Positions 17,448-25,373 of a DNA stretch of 64,000 nt are shown piece by piece; the first letter of the stretch is position 1, and each line of letters starts with the position of its first letter. Below the pieces are notes generated by a model. The model was not told the DNA's origin. It worked only from the letters and a program-made list of their open reading frames with translations, and ran no database searches. Source of the stretch: Planctomycetota bacterium (GTDB taxonomy: Bacteria > Planctomycetota > JAJSAM01 > JAJVHW01); NCBI GenBank assembly GCA_021776825.1, contig JAJFFG010000110.1, positions 33,399-97,398 on the forward strand, in the 5' to 3' direction. Made by a program: the position numbers and the translations under genes.

Positions 17448-18791
17448 ATGGCAAAGATCCGACCCCTCAGCGGCTTTCCCGAGTGGCTGCCCGAGCAACG
17501 GCTCGTGGAGCAGCGTGTGCTCGACGAGATCCGTGCACGCTTCGAGTCCTACGGGTTCGCGCCGGTCGAGACCCGATCGGTCGAGCCGTTGGAACAGCTC
17601 ACCTCCAAGGGTGCGACGGACAAGGAGATCTACGTTCTCCGCCGCATCCACGCCGGCGAGGGTGATCCCGACACCGGCTTCGGCCTGCACTTCGACCTGA
17701 CCGTCCCGTTCGCGCGCTACGTGATGCAGCACCGCGGCGAGCTCGCGTACCCGTTCAAGCGCTATCAGATCCAGCGGGTCTGGCGCGGAGAGCGACCGCA
17801 GGTCGGCCGCTACCGCGAGTTCACGCAGGCCGACATCGACGTCGTCGATCTGGACTCGCTGTCGCTGTCGTTCGACGCCGAGATGCCGCGGCTACTGGCC
17901 GAGACGCTCGCGGCGCTGCCGCTGCCGCCGGTCGTGACCGGCATCAACAACCGCAAGGTGCTCGAGGGTCTGTATCGAGGGATTGGGATCGAGGAGGTCA
18001 CCCCGGTTCTGCGCATCGCCGACAAGCTCGCCAAGATCGGCGCCGACAACGTTCGGCGACTGTTGGGCGAGGAGTGCGGACTCAGCGTTACGCAGGCGGA
18101 CACGTGTCTCGCCGCGGCGCAGATCCGATCGACGGACACGTCGTTCGTCGCCGCTGTCCGCGCCCTGGGCGTGACCCACGAATTGCTCGACGAGGGCCTC
18201 GACGAACTCGCGTTCGTGATGGGTGAACTCGCCGACCTGCCCGCCGGCAGCGTCGTCGCTGACCTCTCCATCGCGCGTGGTCTCGACTACTACACCGGCA
18301 CGGTCTACGAGGCGGTGATGCCGAGTCGTCCGGAACTCGGCACAGTCTGCGCGGGCGGTCGCTACGACAACCTCGTCGGCGGCTCGGGCAACGTTCGGCT
18401 GCCGGGGGTCGGCATCTCGATCGGCGTCACGCGCATGCTCGCGCCGATCCTCGCGAAGAAGCAGCTCGCGGCGTCGCGTTCGGTGCCGACCTGTGTACTC
18501 GTGACGTTGCCGGCCGACGAGGCGCGCGGCGTCGCCCGCGACGTCACGAGGTCGCTCCGGGCTCGTGGCGTGCCGACCGAGACGTACCACGCTCCCGCGA
18601 AGTTCGGGAAGCAGCTGAAGTACGCCCAGAAGCGCGGCATCCCCTTCGTCTGGTTCGTTCCGACCGATGCCGCTGCGCCGCACGAGGTGAAGGACCTGCG
18701 TAGCGGCGAGCAGATTGTCGCCGATCCCGCCGTGTGGTCGCCGCCGGATGCGGACCTACGACCCTCGATCGTGCGCAGCGGCGCGGGCTAG
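17448..18791 (+). CDS. hisS: Histidyl-tRNA synthetase
   Basis: Class II aminoacyl-tRNA synthetase of 447 residues that charges tRNA-His in the cytoplasm. Motif 2 is visible in RYREFTQADIDVVD near 122-135, the histidine-binding LDYYTGTVYEA near 278, GGRYDNLVG near 304, motif 3 in the GVGISIGVTRM arginine region near 323, and a C-terminal anticodon-binding domain from about 345. Length and order are normal for the family. The start is ATG; TAGGGT at 17425-17430 is a possible -10. Its TAG stop directly abuts the stop codon of the convergent phosphotransferase gene. Confidence 0.96.
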   Translation: MAKIRPLSGFPEWLPEQRLVEQRVLDEIRARFESYGFAPVETRSVEPLEQLTSKGATDKEIYVLRRIHAGEGDPDTGFGLHFDLTVPFARYVMQHRGELAYPFKRYQIQRVWRGERPQVGRYREFTQADIDVVDLDSLSLSFDAEMPRLLAETLAALPLPPVVTGINNRKVLEGLYRGIGIEEVTPVLRIADKLAKIGADNVRRLLGEECGLSVTQADTCLAAAQIRSTDTSFVAAVRALGVTHELLDEGLDELAFVMGELADLPAGSVVADLSIARGLDYYTGTVYEAVMPSRPELGTVCAGGRYDNLVGGSGNVRLPGVGISIGVTRMLAPILAKKQLAASRSVPTCVLVTLPADEARGVARDVTRSLRARGVPTETYHAPAKFGKQLKYAQKRGIPFVWFVPTDAAAPHEVKDLRSGEQIVADPAVWSPPDADLRPSIVRSGAG

Positions 18792-19721
18792 CTAGCGCAG
18801 GAGCTCGGCGACGCGGTCCGGTAGCCGCGCGTGGATCCACGCGGTCCACTCCGCTTCGGTGTCACGGCTGCCCAGGTCGATGCACCACACCATGACGGAG
18901 ACGGCCGACAGGCGGATGCGCTTCTCGAAGTCCGCGTCCATCGGACGGTCGTAGGCCGCGAGTGCGGGCAGCAGGAACGCGTCGCCGAATGCTATCGTGC
19001 CGCCGACGATGTCGCCGTGCGGTGACGCCATCGAGAAGTCGGCCCAGTCGATCACGCCCGTGAGCCGGCCGTCCTCGTCCGTCAGAATGTGGTCGTCGCC
19101 GAGGTCGCAGTGGATACCGCATGACGTCGGGGCATCGGCCACGTCGATCGCCACCGCCGCCCGAACGTCCCGCACCAGGGATGCGGGAAGTGTGTCGGCG
19201 ATGAGGTCGAGCGACGTCAGTGCCTTCTCTCGTCGATGCGCGGTGCTCCCCTTCGCCGGGTCTTCCGGGACGGCGATCCCGTCATACGCCGATCGAGGGA
19301 TTGCGTGCAGCGCGGTCAGGAACGTGGCGAGCTGCGCGGCCACGCGTCCGGCGTGCGGCCAGTCGGGGGCGCGCTGCTGGAGCTGGACTCCAGGGAGGCG
19401 CGGATACCCGGCGAACGGGTAGGGCACGGTGGACGACGTGTACGGACCGCGCGCCCGCGGCACTGGCGCGGACACGTGCGACCGGATGACGTCCAGCACG
19501 TCGACCTCGCGCAGGAGATGCGGCACGCGATCCGCCCGTTTGGGGAAGCGGTAGATCCACCGCGCTCCGTCGACTTCGATCTCGTACGCGAAGTTGTCCC
19601 ATCCCGCTCCGACGAATGCGACGTCGCCGAGGGTCGCGCCCGGAAGCGCGTCGCGGAGCGCCGTGCGCACCTGCTCGGCGGTGAGCTCGTGATCCGGTGT
19701 CCACGGCAGTGGGTTGGACAT
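18792..19721 (-). CDS. Aminoglycoside/homoserine-type phosphotransferase (APH superfamily)
   Basis: A 309-residue kinase-like protein. GIHCDLGDDHILT near 210 is the catalytic loop (HxDxxxxH/N) and VIDWADFSMASP near 230 carries the metal-binding Asp, both hallmarks of the APH phosphotransferase family (choline kinase, homoserine kinase II, aminoglycoside kinases). N-terminal nucleotide-binding strands are seen in AYEIEVDGARWIYRFPK with the conserved Lys. Substrate cannot be told from sequence; resistance should not be assumed. It is convergent with hisS and followed upstream by the M28 peptidase gene on the same strand, 67 bases away. Confidence 0.85.
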   Translation of the reverse strand: MSNPLPWTPDHELTAEQVRTALRDALPGATLGDVAFVGAGWDNFAYEIEVDGARWIYRFPKRADRVPHLLREVDVLDVIRSHVSAPVPRARGPYTSSTVPYPFAGYPRLPGVQLQQRAPDWPHAGRVAAQLATFLTALHAIPRSAYDGIAVPEDPAKGSTAHRREKALTSLDLIADTLPASLVRDVRAAVAIDVADAPTSCGIHCDLGDDHILTDEDGRLTGVIDWADFSMASPHGDIVGGTIAFGDAFLLPALAAYDRPMDADFEKRIRLSAVSVMVWCIDLGSRDTEAEWTAWIHARLPDRVAELLR

Positions 19722-19788
19722 GGCGGGCTGGGCGGTCAGAGGTCGAGGCCGAACGATCGGCCGTGTCGAGCAGCGGGGGCTGTCCCCA

Positions 19789-21252
19789 TCACGCGATCGT
19801 AGCGTCCTGCCCCTCCGGAGAGATCCGCGCCAGCGAGATCCGCACAGCGACGGCCGCGATGATCAGCAGGATCAGGCAGGCCGTCTCACCGCCACCGGCG
19901 CGCCACCGGAACCCGAACGACGCAGCGGCTGCGCCGATCAGCGCCGCTTGGGCGAGGAAGGGCACGAAGCCGAGGACGACGGCGACACCCTGGGCCCGGC
20001 CGATGAACGGCGCCAGCGAGAGTGCCAGCACGAGTGGGGCACCGATCACGAGACCGATCACTGAGCCCATGGCCACGAGCGCGCCGAACGAGATCCCGAG
20101 CAACAGGAACAGCGTGCGCGCGGTGCCGGCCCGACCCTGCGCTCGCAGCGTCGCGTTCGCCATGACGAGCGGGAGCAGGAACGCCAGACCGACGATCGCG
20201 AACCAGGTCCGACCGAGCAGTGAGGACCCGAGCATCAGGTAGGGGCCGCCGAAGGGCTCGGACCTCGCATCGTCGTCGAGCTCCGCCAGCTCCACGGCCA
20301 GCGCGGTCAGAACGCGCGCGGAGTCGTCCAGCCGATCGCGGTCGACGAGCTCCATCGAGTCCTGCGCGCTGTGGTAACCGGAGAAGAAGTTCGTCAGTGA
20401 CGAACCCGTCAGCATCGACGCCGGTACGCCCTGCTCGAGGTACGCGCCCGCGTCGCTGCCCGTCAGCACGCCGATCACGCGCACCGCGCCTTGGTAGAAC
20501 GGCCCGAACATCGGGTCGCCGAGCCCGACGTCGATCCCGACGTGTCGCGCCGCTGCGAGCGACTGCGCGGGCAGCCACGCGGGCGGTCCGCCCGGGGCGT
20601 CCCACGCGAAGCCGTGCGGCAGCGTGTGCATCACCAACCGGTCCTCGGTCCAACCGACGAGTTCGACGGCCACCGCCGCCCGGACGCGCGCGCGCCCCTC
20701 GTCGCCCAGGTCGAAGACGCGCGCCTTCGAGCCGATCAGACCTGACTCCTCACCGTCGAAGAGCGCCAACTCGACGTCACATCCTGGGGGCTCGCCCGCC
20801 GCGATGACCCGTGCGGCTTCGATGATGATTGCGATGGCGCCACCATCGTCGATGGCGCCCGGTGCGGCCGGCACGGTGTCGTGGTGCGCGGCGAGCACGA
20901 CGACCTGGGAACGGTCGCGGCCGGGGATCACGCCGTGCACGTTGACGACGCGCGGATACCACGCCGTGCCGGTCTCGTGCGTGATGATCTCGACGTCCGC
21001 GACGCCCGCGGCACGCAGCTGATCCGCGATCCACTCCGGAGCGCCGGAGTAGCCAGCCTGCCCCGGTGCGCGGAACGCGAAGCGCTCCTGCAGTTCGGAG
21101 AGCGTCGCGTGCGAACGACCCGCCTCGAGACGGCCGATCGCCGCATCGATGGCCTCCGGCGCCGTGACCGACGTGCGGCCCGCGACAAGGCCCACCGCGA
21201 GCACCGCCACCGAGGCGGCACCACAGAGCATCACGCGGCGAACCGGGTCCAT
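19789..21252 (-). CDS. M28-family zinc aminopeptidase with C-terminal membrane helices
   Basis: A 487-residue exported peptidase. N-terminal signal or anchor helix at 8-25; a protease-associated insertion then LAAHHDTV with a zinc His near 123, an AIDDGG Asp near 137 and LFDGEESGLIGS with catalytic and zinc Glu near 168, the normal M28 ligand set. After about residue 350 there are four hydrophobic segments, so the catalytic domain is tethered by an integral membrane tail, as in some large M28 proteins. It probably trims peptides outside the cytoplasm. The ATG at 21252 is preceded by TAGAGT with a 6-base gap, supporting a leaderless transcript and fixing the start. Confidence 0.88.
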   Translation of the reverse strand: MDPVRRVMLCGAASVAVLAVGLVAGRTSVTAPEAIDAAIGRLEAGRSHATLSELQERFAFRAPGQAGYSGAPEWIADQLRAAGVADVEIITHETGTAWYPRVVNVHGVIPGRDRSQVVVLAAHHDTVPAAPGAIDDGGAIAIIIEAARVIAAGEPPGCDVELALFDGEESGLIGSKARVFDLGDEGRARVRAAVAVELVGWTEDRLVMHTLPHGFAWDAPGGPPAWLPAQSLAAARHVGIDVGLGDPMFGPFYQGAVRVIGVLTGSDAGAYLEQGVPASMLTGSSLTNFFSGYHSAQDSMELVDRDRLDDSARVLTALAVELAELDDDARSEPFGGPYLMLGSSLLGRTWFAIVGLAFLLPLVMANATLRAQGRAGTARTLFLLLGISFGALVAMGSVIGLVIGAPLVLALSLAPFIGRAQGVAVVLGFVPFLAQAALIGAAAASFGFRWRAGGGETACLILLIIAAVAVRISLARISPEGQDATIA

Positions 21253-21258
21253 CGCCCG

Positions 21259-21264
21259 ACTCTA
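21259..21264 (-). promoter_or_regulatory. Leaderless -10 element (TAGAGT) for the M28 peptidase
   Basis: Read on the minus strand, TAGAGT is followed by CGGGCG and the ATG, a 6-base gap that would put the transcription start on the start codon. There is no ribosome binding site in the gap. Confidence 0.55.
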
Positions 21265-21280
21265 CACGTCTCCGCGAGAG

Positions 21281-23941
21281 TCAGAGCGCGGCGAGGCGTT
21301 CGTTCAGAGCCGCGATGGTCGTTGCCAACGCCGCGGCATCCGCGCGTGCGCGCTCGACGGCGACGGGCTTGGCACGCGTCACGAAGTTCTCGTTCGCGAG
21401 ACGCGCGTCGACGCCGGCCTTCTGTTTCTGGGTCTTCTCGAGCTGCTTCGTCAGCCGCTCGCGCATGGCTTCCCGATCGGCTGCACCGAGCGCCACCGCC
21501 GCCTCGAACTCCGGATCGACTGCCACGGCAGCGCCCTCGGGCAGCGCGTCGTTCGCGCCCACGAATGTGATCGACGCCGCGCGCACCCGGCTCTCGATCA
21601 CCGCGCTCGCCGCCTGCAGATCGCCCGCGTGTGCCCGCGCCTTGATCGTCAGCTCGATCTTGGCACTCGGTTCGAGCTCCTGCTCCGCACGGAGGCGATT
21701 GACGCTCGAGATGAGCCGCACGGCAGCATCGATGCCCGCCACCGCCTTCGGGTCGCGCCCCGCGGACACCGGCCACGCCGCGCGGATGAGCATTCCCTCG
21801 GCGCCGCACTCGGCCCACAGGTGCTCCGTCACGAACGGCATGAACGGATGCAGCAGCTTCAGGTACGTGAGCAGCGCGTGGAACAGCACCTCGCGTGTCT
21901 CGTCGAGCGCCGACAGCTCGTCGACCTTGATCGCCTCGAGGTACTGATCACAGAACTCGTCCCAGAACGACGCGCGGATCGACTCGGCGGCGTCGCCGAA
22001 GTGCCAGCCGCCGAAGCGAGCATCCACCTGCGACACGAGCCCGTCGATGCGCGTGAGCATCCACGCGTTCATCGGGTGCGTGACATTGGCCGGCGCTGTA
22101 CCGGACGGGCGTTCGTCGCCCACCTTCATCAGCACGAGCTTCGTGGCGTTCCAGAGCTTGTTGATCAACCGCCTGCAGCCGATCAGTCGCTCCTTGCCAA
22201 GCTTCAGGTCCTTACCCGGCGCGTTGCCGAGCATCAGCGACAGGCGCAGCACGTCGGTGCCGTGCTCCGCGATCGTGTCGAGCGGATCGATCGACGTCTC
22301 GGGCTTCGACTTCGACATCTTGTCGCCGTCGCGGTCGAGGACCAGTCCGTGCAGGTACACCGTGCGGAACGGCACCTCACCCGTCGCATAGCACGTTGCG
22401 AGCACCATCCGCGCGACCCAGAAGAAGAGGATGTCGTAGCCCGTCTCCATCACGGCGGTCGGGTGGAACTTCTGGAAGTCGGGACTCTGCGCGAGCAGCT
22501 CCGGCAGCTCGAGCGACGGGTCCTGCGCGAGTTCCGGATCGATCAGCGTCGACCACGTCCAGAGTGCCGACGAGAACCAGGTGTCGAGCGTGTCCGGGTC
22601 CTGCACCCAACCGTCGCCATCGGGCGGCGTGTGACCGACGTACGGATCGTCGCCATTGCGCGTCCACACCGGGATTCGGTGTCCCCACCAGATCTGACGC
22701 GAGATGCACCAGTCGCGCAGGTTGTCGATCCAGTGGAAGTACTTGCGCTGCTCGTGCTCCGGGAGGATCTCGATGTCGCCCGACTCGACGGCGTCGCGCA
22801 TCAGTTCGCGCAGGCTGAGGAGTCCGTTCTTCCACGGCACCGCGCGCTTGTTCACGTCCACGAACCACTGCTCCTTCGGCAGCGGCTCGACGGGCATCTT
22901 CGAGCGGTAGCAAAGCGAGATCGCCTGCTCGTAGTCCTTCACCTCGGCGAGCAGTCCGGCGGCTTCGAGCTCCGCCGCGAACGCCGTGCGGCACTCGGTC
23001 ACGGTCATGCCCGCGTAGTGCTCGCCGGCGGCGGCGGTCATGCGGCCGTCCTCGCCGATGACCTGCACGATCGCGAGCCCGTGTCGCCCGGCGATCTCGA
23101 AGTCCACCATGCTGTGCGCGGGCGTCACGCCGAGGCAGCCGGTGCCGAACTCCGGGTCGACCTCCTCGTCGGCCACCACCTTCACGGTGATCGTCGGCCC
23201 CTTCGGCCAGCTCACCTCGTACGTCTTCCCGACGTGCTCCTTGTAGCGCTCGTCGTCGGGGTGCACGGCCACGGCGGTATCGCCGAGCTTCGTCTCGGGG
23301 CGACTCGTCCCCACGAGGAACGGGCCGTAGCGCAGCGTGTAGAACTTCGCTTGTCGCGTCTCGTGGTAGATCTCGTCGTCGGACACCGTCGTCTGCAGGT
23401 GCGGGTCCCAGTTGACGATGCGCGGACCGCGGTAGATGAGGCCGTCGCGGTACATCCGCGAGAACACCTCGTTCACGCAGCGGTTGAGCTGCTGGTCCAT
23501 CGTGAAGCGCTCGCGCGACCAGTCGCACGAACTGCCCATCGCGCGGATCTGGCTGCGGATCGTCGCGCGCGACTCCTCCACGAACTCCGCGATGCGACGC
23601 ACCAGCCCTTCGCGCCCGAGTTCGCCGCGCGGGTCCGCCATGCCCTCGTCCTGGAGCTTGCGGATCACCACGGCCTCGGTGGCGATGGCGGCGTGGTCCG
23701 TGCCGGGCAGCCAGAGCACCTCGCACCCGGCCATGCGCTTCCAGCGCGCCATGGCGTCCTCGATCGCGAGCATGATCGAGTGCCCGAGGTGCAGCGTGCC
23801 GGTGGCGTTCGGCGGCGGCATCGAGATCGTGAAGGGCTCGCGGTCCGAGGTCGCGTCCGCGACGAACGCGCCGGCGGTCTCCCAGCGGCGGTAGATCGCT
23901 TCCTCGTGCTCGTGCGGTTCCCAGTGCTTCGCGAGCGCCAT
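21281..23941 (-). CDS. valS: Valyl-tRNA synthetase
   Basis: Class I aminoacyl-tRNA synthetase of 886 residues that charges tRNA-Val. The HIGH motif is HLGH near 51 within NATGTLHLGH, the KMSKS motif is at about 540, and the editing (CP1) domain lies between about 190 and 390 (GTSRPETKLGDTAVAV). The anticodon-binding domain and the C-terminal coiled-coil arm typical of ValS end the protein. I chose the ATG at 23941 because GGAGA lies just upstream; an in-frame GTG 11 codons earlier adds only a basic stretch. A TACGAT -10 candidate lies at 23988-23993. Divergent from the secreted thioredoxin-fold gene. Confidence 0.96.
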   Translation of the reverse strand: MALAKHWEPHEHEEAIYRRWETAGAFVADATSDREPFTISMPPPNATGTLHLGHSIMLAIEDAMARWKRMAGCEVLWLPGTDHAAIATEAVVIRKLQDEGMADPRGELGREGLVRRIAEFVEESRATIRSQIRAMGSSCDWSRERFTMDQQLNRCVNEVFSRMYRDGLIYRGPRIVNWDPHLQTTVSDDEIYHETRQAKFYTLRYGPFLVGTSRPETKLGDTAVAVHPDDERYKEHVGKTYEVSWPKGPTITVKVVADEEVDPEFGTGCLGVTPAHSMVDFEIAGRHGLAIVQVIGEDGRMTAAAGEHYAGMTVTECRTAFAAELEAAGLLAEVKDYEQAISLCYRSKMPVEPLPKEQWFVDVNKRAVPWKNGLLSLRELMRDAVESGDIEILPEHEQRKYFHWIDNLRDWCISRQIWWGHRIPVWTRNGDDPYVGHTPPDGDGWVQDPDTLDTWFSSALWTWSTLIDPELAQDPSLELPELLAQSPDFQKFHPTAVMETGYDILFFWVARMVLATCYATGEVPFRTVYLHGLVLDRDGDKMSKSKPETSIDPLDTIAEHGTDVLRLSLMLGNAPGKDLKLGKERLIGCRRLINKLWNATKLVLMKVGDERPSGTAPANVTHPMNAWMLTRIDGLVSQVDARFGGWHFGDAAESIRASFWDEFCDQYLEAIKVDELSALDETREVLFHALLTYLKLLHPFMPFVTEHLWAECGAEGMLIRAAWPVSAGRDPKAVAGIDAAVRLISSVNRLRAEQELEPSAKIELTIKARAHAGDLQAASAVIESRVRAASITFVGANDALPEGAAVAVDPEFEAAVALGAADREAMRERLTKQLEKTQKQKAGVDARLANENFVTRAKPVAVERARADAAALATTIAALNERLAAL

Positions 23942-24089
23942 GGTTCGTCTCCGGCCGCCGTGACGGCGTGCCACGGTCGGTTCTGGGATCGTAGCGACCG
24001 GCTGCTAGGACACCGACCGCAGCCGGGGCGGTGCGCGAAGTTCGTGAGGACGCGGTACTCTGCGGCTCGCCCGTCGCCGAGGAGTCCCC

Positions 24090-25346
24090 ATGCATCGCGT
24101 CATCGCCACCGTCGCCCTGATCGCCGCCCTCGCCGGGCCGGCGTTCGCTGCTGAACTCCCGTGGCGCGACAGCGTCGACGCGGCCCTCGCCGCGTCGACC
24201 GAGAGCGGCCGACCGGTCCTCGTGGCTCTGTTCATTCCGTACGCAGAGCGCGACGTCGAGAGACAGGACCCGGCGCTCCTCGCCGAGGACCTCAGGCCGC
24301 GCCTCGGTGACTTCGAGCTCGCCCGCGCGAACCTGTTTGCGCACCCGGAGTGGCGTCGCGGCAACATCTGGAAGATGCCGCGCTACGTGTTCCTGCGCGC
24401 GGACGGCGTCGTGGTGCACGACCACCGGAAGGCTATCTCGGGCGACGCGCTCGACGCATTCGCCGACTCCCGCGACGAGCTCACGAAACTCGAGGAGCGA
24501 GTCGCCCACGGGGACCCGTTCAACGCCCAGCGCGCGCTGGCCCGCTGGCACTCCGAGCACCTGAACGGTCAGCTCGCCGCGACCGGGTTCCGTGCGGCGC
24601 TCGCCGCCACCGAGTCGACCGAACGCAGCCTGCCCCTGCTGATGGAACTCTCGAAGGTCTGTGTCCGGCGCGGCTCTCCGTGGCAGGACGAGGAGACGGC
24701 GCGGTGGGCACTGGCGCGGATCGCGGAGCTCGATCCCGACGATGCCGTCGGCTATGAGAGTCAGGCGGCGCTGCGCGGCATCGAGGTGACGGTCGAGGTC
24801 GGACGACTCGGCGAGGCCGTCGAACAGGCGGCGGCGTTCCTCGCGGCCCGGCCGAAGCACGCGCTTGCCGGCGATGTCCTGACGCGACAAATCTACGCGC
24901 TCACGCGGCAGGGCGACTACGCGGCTGCGTACGCCGTGCTCGCGAAGCGGAGCGCGTACCGGCTCGACGCGCCGACCGAGAAGCGCCTCCTCAAGACGAC
25001 ACAGGCTGTCTTCCGTCAGGCGATGCTCAGGCGTCAGGCCGACGCCGAGCCACCGAGCATGGACGCCTGCATCGCGCTGCTCCAGAGCGTGCACGACAAC
25101 CCGCCGATCGGCTTCATGGAACGGTACCTGCGCCGCGCCCTGCTCGACGAGTCGGCTGAGGGCGTGAAGCTCCGCGGCGCCCGGTTCGAACTGGCGAACC
25201 AGCTGTCCTCGGGCGACGCCGCCGCCCGTGCCGAGGCCGCCGCCCTGCTCGATCTGGTCGTCGCCGAGGGCGACGAGCTCCCGGAGCGTGAGCAGCGCGA
25301 GGTCGCGCGTCTCCGGAAGCGTCTCGGAGTCGGCGGCGACGAGTGA
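24090..25346 (+). CDS. Secreted thioredoxin-fold protein with helical repeats
   Basis: A 418-residue exported protein. The signal peptide at 1-20 ends in AFAAELP. Residues 25-125 look like a thioredoxin fold (SGRPVLVALFIPYA, then PRYVFLRADG) without the CxxC redox pair, so it is probably not a disulfide oxidoreductase. The rest is alpha-helical and repeat-like, consistent with degenerate TPR units. GAGGAG precedes the ATG and TACTCT at 24056-24061 is a -10 candidate. Its 27-base distance to the first of the four paralogous membrane genes suggests it may be part of the same functional neighbourhood, though that gene has its own promoter. Confidence 0.7.
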   Translation: MHRVIATVALIAALAGPAFAAELPWRDSVDAALAASTESGRPVLVALFIPYAERDVERQDPALLAEDLRPRLGDFELARANLFAHPEWRRGNIWKMPRYVFLRADGVVVHDHRKAISGDALDAFADSRDELTKLEERVAHGDPFNAQRALARWHSEHLNGQLAATGFRAALAATESTERSLPLLMELSKVCVRRGSPWQDEETARWALARIAELDPDDAVGYESQAALRGIEVTVEVGRLGEAVEQAAAFLAARPKHALAGDVLTRQIYALTRQGDYAAAYAVLAKRSAYRLDAPTEKRLLKTTQAVFRQAMLRRQADAEPPSMDACIALLQSVHDNPPIGFMERYLRRALLDESAEGVKLRGARFELANQLSSGDAAARAEAAALLDLVVAEGDELPEREQREVARLRKRLGVGGDE

Positions 25347-25360
25347 GCGACGCCGTCCGA

Positions 25361-25366
25361 TAGCCT
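25361..25366 (+). promoter_or_regulatory. Leaderless -10 element (TAGCCT) of the four-paralogue array
   Basis: TAGCCT is followed by a 7-base gap and the GTG start of the first array gene. It probably drives all five overlapping genes as one transcript. Confidence 0.55.
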
Positions 25367-25373
25367 CGACTCG

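Noticed and set aside
18792..19721. Aminoglycoside resistance gene
   Set aside because: The APH fold is shared by many kinases, and there is no mobile-element context or specific resistance-enzyme motif, so a resistance role is not supported.
21149..24154. A 1001-codon plus-strand frame
   Set aside because: It lies opposite valS, whose class I synthetase motifs are unmistakable. Composition (Arg, His, Leu) matches the antisense of valS.
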